From the NCBI RefSeq assembly GCF_000204055.1, contig NW_006768765.1, positions 3,465,818-3,529,817 on the forward strand: 64,000 bases of DNA, written 5' to 3'. Below, in pieces: positions 58,600 through 64,000 of this stretch (its first letter is position 1; each line of letters begins with the position of its first letter). The translations under genes and the position numbers were made by a program. The stretch comes from Melampsora larici-populina 98AG31. Its lineage: Eukaryota > Basidiomycota > Pucciniomycetes > Pucciniales > Melampsoraceae. The notes beneath the pieces are model-generated. The model was not told where the DNA came from. It saw nothing but the letters and a program-made list of their open reading frames with translations, and did no database searches.

Positions 58600-59068
58600 A
58601 TCTTATTTCGGTTATTCTTGAATATGATTGATGGAGAGAGATTTGTATAGGTTTAGCATATGAATAAGAAAGTTTGAAGGTCTTTTGTATTTTGTGATTT
58701 GTTTGATATGAATTTTGGAAACTTCTTCATCATACCACGTATCATATAACGTATATGAGTGCGGTCTTGTTCAAATGAGGGATCTGAAACAGACACCCAG
58801 CTGGTGGGTGGGTCACAGCTACCAATTGAGGCCACATCTCGGTCTAGCAGTCGAGCAAATCTGCCATTCTGCGCCTCATCATAATGTCAAACTCCCATAC
58901 TCCCTCTAGTACAGACTGCACTACTTTGCATCAGTAGTGAAAACCAGCCCAATACCCAGAAGTCATCATGAAGTAGTCAACTTTGCAAATCATAATCCGT
59001 GGTGGGCAATTGGTTTGGCGCTGGCATTTGCTACGTGTTTCTCCTTTCAAGCCTGCAACACCTTCTAG
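58600..59068. other. Gene-free spacer
   Basis: 3' flank of the transporter gene and spacer up to the foldback element; no gene or repeat is supported. Confidence 0.4.
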
Positions 59069-59274
59069 CACTGCCAGCATAGATGCCTCGGGTTGAGAAA
59101 TCCGAGGCATCATCGGAGGCAAATCCTCGGACAGACCTTGTCCGAGGTTTTCGCCCGAGGTATTTTTTTGCCCTGGAAATAACCTCGGATCAAAACCTCG
59201 GGAAGCTTCTGTCCGAGGTTTTGCATCCGAGGATACCTCGGATTACAAAATCCGAGGTAAATATGTTGGCGGTG
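59069..59274. mobile_element. CCTCGGA-rich foldback, CACTA-like MITE
   Basis: The ends CACTGCCAGCATA and (inverted) CACCGCCAACATA pair with a few changes, and TAG flanks both sides, a 3-bp duplication as in CACTA elements. Nearly all of the 206-bp interior is made of CCTCGGA/TCCGAGG words in both orientations, about 14 copies, so each strand can form many hairpins. No coding capacity. Confidence 0.55.
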
Positions 59275-59973
59275 TAGCATGAGATATAGGTGTAATGCAG
59301 CTGAACTGTGGTCATCTAGACTGATCTTCATATTCTGAATGAGAGTTGTGAGTTTCCCTTGTTTATGGGCTTCATTGCATATATCTGAAGCTGGTGATCA
59401 CATTGCCAAGTCAGCATCCTTATGTTTAGCTTTGTCCTCTGGATAACACTCTTAGCATATACCACACCACTGTCAGTCAAGAGACTGTCACTATTGAGCC
59501 ATCAACTCCCCTAAATCTGCATACAACAGTCTGGCCTTATTGAATTTTTATGTACTTAACTGGATACATGGTGTTGATGAATGATTTGTTGAACAGTGGT
59601 TGATATAGACAGTACAAGTGTGATTCTTGACAATAGGGGCTTCAAACAAGGGCCTGAGAGAGTTGGGACTAGGATGGAGGAGTTTCTTGATGAATTGGTC
59701 AGCTGAAGCAAATACAGTAGCATGCATAAAGCATGAAAAAATCTCAAAACCAAAATGACCTGCTGGTCCGTGCCCTCTGCAAAGTTTGGCAAAACCGGAC
59801 CGCAAAAACTCGCCAAACTTTGGAAAAACATGCCAGAGCAACCACCGGATTCTTCGCATGGGTTCACGAAGGATCCTCCCAAAAACTTCCACCCCCCACC
59901 TCCAATCCAGATCTCATTCCCCCATCCAACCACCTTGCTCCTATCCTCATCCATTATCAACTTTTTTGCTCAA
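59275..59973. other. Spacer left of the Tc1 relic
   Basis: No supported gene. The inverted words CAAAGTTTGGC and CCAAACTTTG near 59778 and 59813 may belong to the relic's end, but matching right-hand repeats were not found. Confidence 0.35.
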
Positions 59974-61141
59974 ATGGGTTATCAATCCTACTCAGCGGAT
60001 ATCAAACTGCTGGCTGTCAAGATGGCCATGGATGATGTTGATCTCAAGACGATCAACCTGACCCTTTGAGCATCGATCTCCGCCACTTCCCTTTGGCGCT
60101 GGAGAAAGCTCTACGATCAAACACGCAAGGTTATCCGTGATCCTAACCAATACCTGCCTCGTGGCCGACCCCATCGACTGTCAGATCAACATCTTGCCGT
60201 ACTTAACAAATTGGTTACCAACTGCCCCTCCATTTACCTCGATGAATTGCAAAAACAGCTTGAATGAATAATTGGCATACCTGTCTCCCAATCAACCATT
60301 GGCCGCGAGTTGCACAACCGCTTAGGACTCTCTCATCTTATCACTTGGGGTGTTCATGCTGCGCAGTCAAAGGAGGCTCGAACTGCTTATATGCTAAGAG
60401 TTGGTCGCATTCCACCCGAGTATATGGTCTTTATTGGTAAGTTGTTTTTATTTAAATAGCTTCTATGTCACTTCTCATCCTCATCGTTTCTAATCTTGGT
60501 TCGTATCTTTTTTTCATTTGGAAGATGAGTCTGGAGTTGTCGGGCGTGACTCTCTTTGAATGAAGAGCTGGGCCCCGACAGGCTCTCGCACGGTTCGCCA
60601 GAAGCGCCACACCGAGCAAGACCACTACACAATTCTCCCTGCCGTATGTGAGCGAGGAATCATCGCAGGAAGTGTCGTCAAAGCCCTGTGGAAAGAACAC
60701 ATGTTGAACTATTCCTTGCACGCAAACTAGTGAGTTTTGTTCAATCATGGGCCCTATCTGGGTCTGATTTCAATAACATTAGACATGCTAATGGCAGTGT
60801 TATGTCTGCCATTGTAGCTTCCTCGTATGAACCCCTACCCCGTGGTTAACTTGGTCCTGGTGATGGACAACGCCCGCATACACCACGGAGGACGAATGAA
60901 GCAGATGTGCAAGGATGCTGGTGTTATTTTAGTTTATTTACCCGCGTATTCACCCAACATGAACCCAATCAAGAATGCCTTCCACAGCATGAAGGCACAG
61001 TTACGGCGAGAAGAGCTTTGGTTTGACGTCCCTGATAAGGGCGATTATCTTCTTTTAACAGCCGCAAAAGTTATGACCCAGAGTTTATTACAACCACTGA
61101 TTGCTTTTAGTGGCTATTCCACCGCTCATTATTGGGAATGA
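59974..61141 (+). pseudogene. Tc1/mariner (DD34E-type) transposase relic
   Basis: Exon 1 is 59974-60436 and exon 2 starts at 60525 (GTAAGT donor, phase 1). The third part, from about 60822, carries the end of the gene. An N-terminal helix-turn-helix region (SLWRWRKLYDQTR, then RGRPHRLSDQH) leads to the catalytic DES of exon 2 and MDNARIHHGGRM in the last part. The third catalytic position, 34 residues after that Asp (the Tc1 spacing), is in YSPNMNPIK: a Lys codon (60971-60973) where Glu belongs. In-frame TGA codons lie at 60067-60069, 60265-60267 and 60557-60559. The join between parts two and three does not keep frame at any GT-AG pair I can find. It cannot make an active enzyme. Confidence 0.82.
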
Positions 61142-62143
61142 TATAATGAAGAAGCTGCGGAATAAGTCACAAAAGAAATCTCATCGCTTTGTTCATGTTG
61201 CTCTCGTTTTCTTTGTTATTTATGAGTGTCCAGAAAGTTTCCTTAAAATATGTCCTTCAGAATACGTCACCTATGTTTTGAAAAGCTTGTTTTGAAAAGC
61301 TTGTGTGCATGCTTTTTACCTAGTTTGTCATTTGGAACAACGTGATAAAACGTCTTTAACCATTATCATTGGGATTAATCAATTGCACTTTTTGAACTGT
61401 GAGCTTTGCAAAAGCCTGTCTTTCCAAGCAGCTCTTTTGAGATCCACTTGAAAATTGAACCGAATACTTGATTTGATATGAACCAAAAACAAATCGTGCT
61501 CATTTATAAACAAGTTGTGCTCATTTAAGCACGACTATTTTTGTCCTGGTTTTTTTGATCAACCTGTAAAGGCGGTTGTCTCAAGATTGCAATCTGTTTT
61601 GAGTATTTTTGTAAAGATTCAAAACAACGGGAGAATTCCAAACATTTTTGGTAAAATTGTGTAGATAAAAACCAATGAATTCCACAAACTCTCAAAAGTG
61701 GGGTTTGGATTCTTTCAAAAGACCTCAAATTTTGAAGTTGATCAAAGTGGCTCTGTGCAATTGTCAAAGATTCATGAGACAGTTCATTTATTCTTTCATA
61801 GGAGTGGGGATGGAAAAATTCAAAAGCACACATTTTAGCTATAGCTAGACAATAAACGTGAAGGCGTACATATCTTGATGGGATGGACATTGGTTATCAT
61901 GATCATAAGAATAGAGAAACTTGTGAATGGGGAGATGCTGGACACAAGACAAACTTCAAATCCACACAAACATAAAATTTGCATCAACACAGAATAAAGA
62001 GAGCAAACTAGTCAAGAACAATCTTAGTCGATGATTCACATTTTGGCGTGGTCTCCGTGGGCTTCAGCTGAGGCATCACAAGCAGCTCAGCGAGTCATGA
62101 GCTCTTCTAACTTGTTGACTTGGTAAGTGTAGTATTTGCGAGG
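61142..62143. other. Spacer right of the Tc1 relic
   Basis: No recognisable gene apart from one plain open frame on minus (listed separately). AAAAGCTTGTTTTG is repeated near 61280-61300. No bounded element resolved. Confidence 0.35.
61525..61890 (-). CDS. Hypothetical 121-aa open frame
   Basis: A complete ATG-to-stop frame on minus with no recognised domain. It is rich in Phe, Gln, Leu and His and has four Cys at irregular spacing. Its length is only modestly above chance for this base composition. It lies between two transposon relics and may be part of one, or noise. Confidence 0.25.
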   Translation of the reverse strand: MSIPSRYVRLHVYCLAIAKMCAFEFFHPHSYERINELSHESLTIAQSHFDQLQNLRSFERIQTPLLRVCGIHWFLSTQFYQKCLEFSRCFESLQKYSKQIAILRQPPLQVDQKNQDKNSRA

Positions 62144-63865
62144 TCAAGTCATTAACTCCATCACCACCCCGTATGGAATACCCCAACTAGCAATGGTTTG
62201 GGCGCTCAGCATGGATGGGAATAAAAAACGATGAAAGCTGGTGATTGAATGTTTGAAGAAGATCTGCACATAATCATCAATCTTGAGGTAATCAATTTCG
62301 CACCAGGTCAAGTACTGTTGCAACGTTGAATGGACTTTGATGTGTCGTAAAGTTTTGAAATCAACGCGGACCGTGGAGGATTGCATTTCCACATAGCTGC
62401 CAAACTCGAACTCAGAGGGGCGACAGTCCTCTTCAACTTTGAGTCTTTTGACCACTGAAGGCGTGGCCGTGAGAGGAAGGCGCTTGACCGGCTTGACATC
62501 AATCCAGAAAAATTCTTCCAATTCCGTAGGTGGGTCATCGATAGTCACATCCTTCGTACCCTTGACCTATCACAAGGAGACAGATTAGCAATGTTACAAA
62601 TGGAATATAAGAATAAAAGGAAATAGATGACGTACCAATTCTCAAGCCCACAGGATCAAATGGTGGAAGGTTAATTCCATCTTCAAGGTCAAGTCCTTTC
62701 TGTTAAAAATACGCCATCCTTCAGCCTTGTTGTTTTTCAATGAGCCATGATGCTCTTGTAACACAGTTAGCCAGCGTGATTGAGGATCCACCGGAGTCGC
62801 ATGAGCAAGGTCCGAGGCAGTGGTGCCAACATTATTGAGGGTGTTCTGTGCTCGCAATTGGGCTTGATTTTTCGTGAGTTCCTGCAAAAATAAACCAGGG
62901 ACGATTAGTCCAGCTAGAAGGGAGAGGTTGGAGGTGAAGAGAAAAGTGGATTTTACTAATAAATGTACGTCATTGGCCTCTTGAGCACTGCGTGCTGGGT
63001 TCTCCATCATGATGACAAACCCAGCGGTCTTGCATGGAGCCCCCACAACCGATTGAAAGAAAGAGGTGACATCAACATCATTCTTGATGAGACGGTCTTG
63101 GTTTTTGGCCCAGGTGTCGTGGGCAGTGATAAATGCAAGAATCTTGACTTGTTTCATTGCATCAGCAGTTTGGAGAATAGCTGTGTTGCCTTTGGTCGGG
63201 TCATTATCGATTTCACTGGCCAAGTCAAATAATCATGTTTTCAAGCAAGCTAAGGAGGTTTCACGGACATCAAATGGTTTTTTGGTCGCAGGTATGGGAA
63301 TGGTAGAATAGACCGGCTTGGCATTCTTCTTAGCAGGACCCTTGCTGATATCCGTGCCTTTGAGCAGGCATAAGGAATACGCAACGGTGAGCTGTTGCGT
63401 ACTAGGAACTCAAGCACCTATTCCAATCAAAACTATACACAAGAACAATTGGTCAACTTGTGAGGGTGACAAAATCACGGAGGGAAGGGAAACAAACAAA
63501 CCTGGTTTTTTATCAGACACAGGCACACGAGGGAAGGTTGACGAGATGATTTCGATGTCAGAACTCGCTGCAGGGCTGAGTTCTCGTTTTTGTGTTATCT
63601 TCCCAGAAGCACAGAATGTATCACCAGGTGAAAATGCAAACCTCAAATTCCATAAGCAATCTGTCTCTGGGACAGGGGCGACAGCGGGAGCAGCCAAGGC
63701 ACTATGTCTACCGCTAAGGTGAGAGGTCAAGTGCACGAGTGAGACTGATGAAGGATGTTCAGGACATCAAAGTGAAAAATGAGCTCACCTTCGAGTGCTA
63801 GGGTAAGGAAGCACGCCAATGGGGGTGTCATCCATGTTGATTTGAGCTTGGGAAAGGTTTTGCAT
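62144..63865 (-). pseudogene. Unrecognised gene family member with three TGA stops
   Basis: On minus I can follow about five exons: 63865-63789, 63713-63502, 63417 to about 62968, about 62882-62626, and about 62566-62144; phases agree at the joins I could check. The product would be roughly 470 residues, with blocks SFFQSVVGAPCKTAGFVIMM, TVLQEHHGSLKNNKAEGW, LEEFFWIDVKPVKRLPLT and FGSYVEMQSSTVRVDFK. I do not recognise the family. Three in-frame TGA codons (63412-63410, 63235-63233 and 62644-62642) stand where CGA (Arg) fits. The same decay as in the transposon genes suggests a multicopy, possibly element-borne gene. Confidence 0.55.
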
Positions 63866-64000
63866 AATGAGTCAAGAGTAAACAAACCAAAAGGGGTCAA
63901 GTGTAGGCTGAAAGGAGACGATTTGATAATGATCTGATTGAAACGACGGATGTGTGGTGCGATGGATTCCGGAAATGGGTTCGATCAAGGCTGGGAGGTC
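63866..64000. other. Window edge, nothing recognised
   Basis: These last 135 bases lie upstream of the minus-strand pseudogene and may include its promoter; no feature is visible. Confidence 0.3.

Noticed and set aside
62963..63722. Plus-strand frames at the right edge
   Set aside because: They are antisense to the exons of the minus-strand pseudogene, which has consistent splice sites and phases.

Overview
The window looks like nuclear DNA of a basidiomycete, most likely a rust fungus (Pucciniales, Puccinia-like). Host genes are split by short introns (about 50-320 nt, GT-AG). Intergenic DNA is AT-rich and packed with DNA transposons and solo LTRs. Premature stops in the transposon genes are almost all TGA codons that read as former CGA, often after a T, which resembles the TCG-directed RIP-like mutation described for Pucciniomycotina. 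The taxon is inferred from this style, not from a marker gene. Exon joins were worked out by hand from splice sites, phase and protein-family alignment.

Layout. 1-5164: gene-free, pyrimidine-rich upstream region. 5165-8467: CDC25-type mitotic phosphatase. 8468-13500: gene-free, with a MITE (10622-11095) and a solo LTR (11665-12392). 13511-17941: a complete hAT transposon (hAT-1) with exact 8-bp target duplication and an apparently open transposase gene. 18986-33963: a transposon nest. A roughly 1-kb TIR element holds a second hAT (hAT-2, 19291-33239). hAT-2 is itself split by a 7.8-kb CACTA/Plavaka-like element (20099-27920, two genes) and by a 1.6-kb solo LTR (31145-32770). Taking the inserts out restores hAT-2 to about 4.5 kb, close to hAT-1 (4.4 kb), and rejoins two of its exons in frame. 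34613-42028: a second nest made of non-autonomous elements only (TIR elements, solo LTR, inverted tRNA-like repeat, hAT MITE, Tourist-like MITE).

42172-58599: the host gene island. It holds COQ2 (ubiquinone synthesis), two MITEs with clear target duplications, a 46-aa secreted peptide, SEN34 (tRNA-splicing endonuclease, minus), a Ser/Thr-rich single-pass membrane protein, BCKDHB (branched-chain keto acid dehydrogenase E1 beta, minus), a small zinc-cluster protein (minus) and, divergent from it, a YeeE/YedE-type sulfur transporter. 58600-64000 holds relics: a CCTCGGA-rich foldback element, a dead Tc1 transposase (DD34K), and a minus-strand pseudogene of an unrecognised family with three TGA stops.

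Main points for follow-up: an apparent AT-AC intron at the same place in two divergent hAT transposases; the resolved order of insertions in the 15-kb nest; the recurrent CGA-to-TGA decay; the unrecognised second gene of the CACTA-like element; the 46-aa secreted peptide; and the swapped-order zinc cluster.
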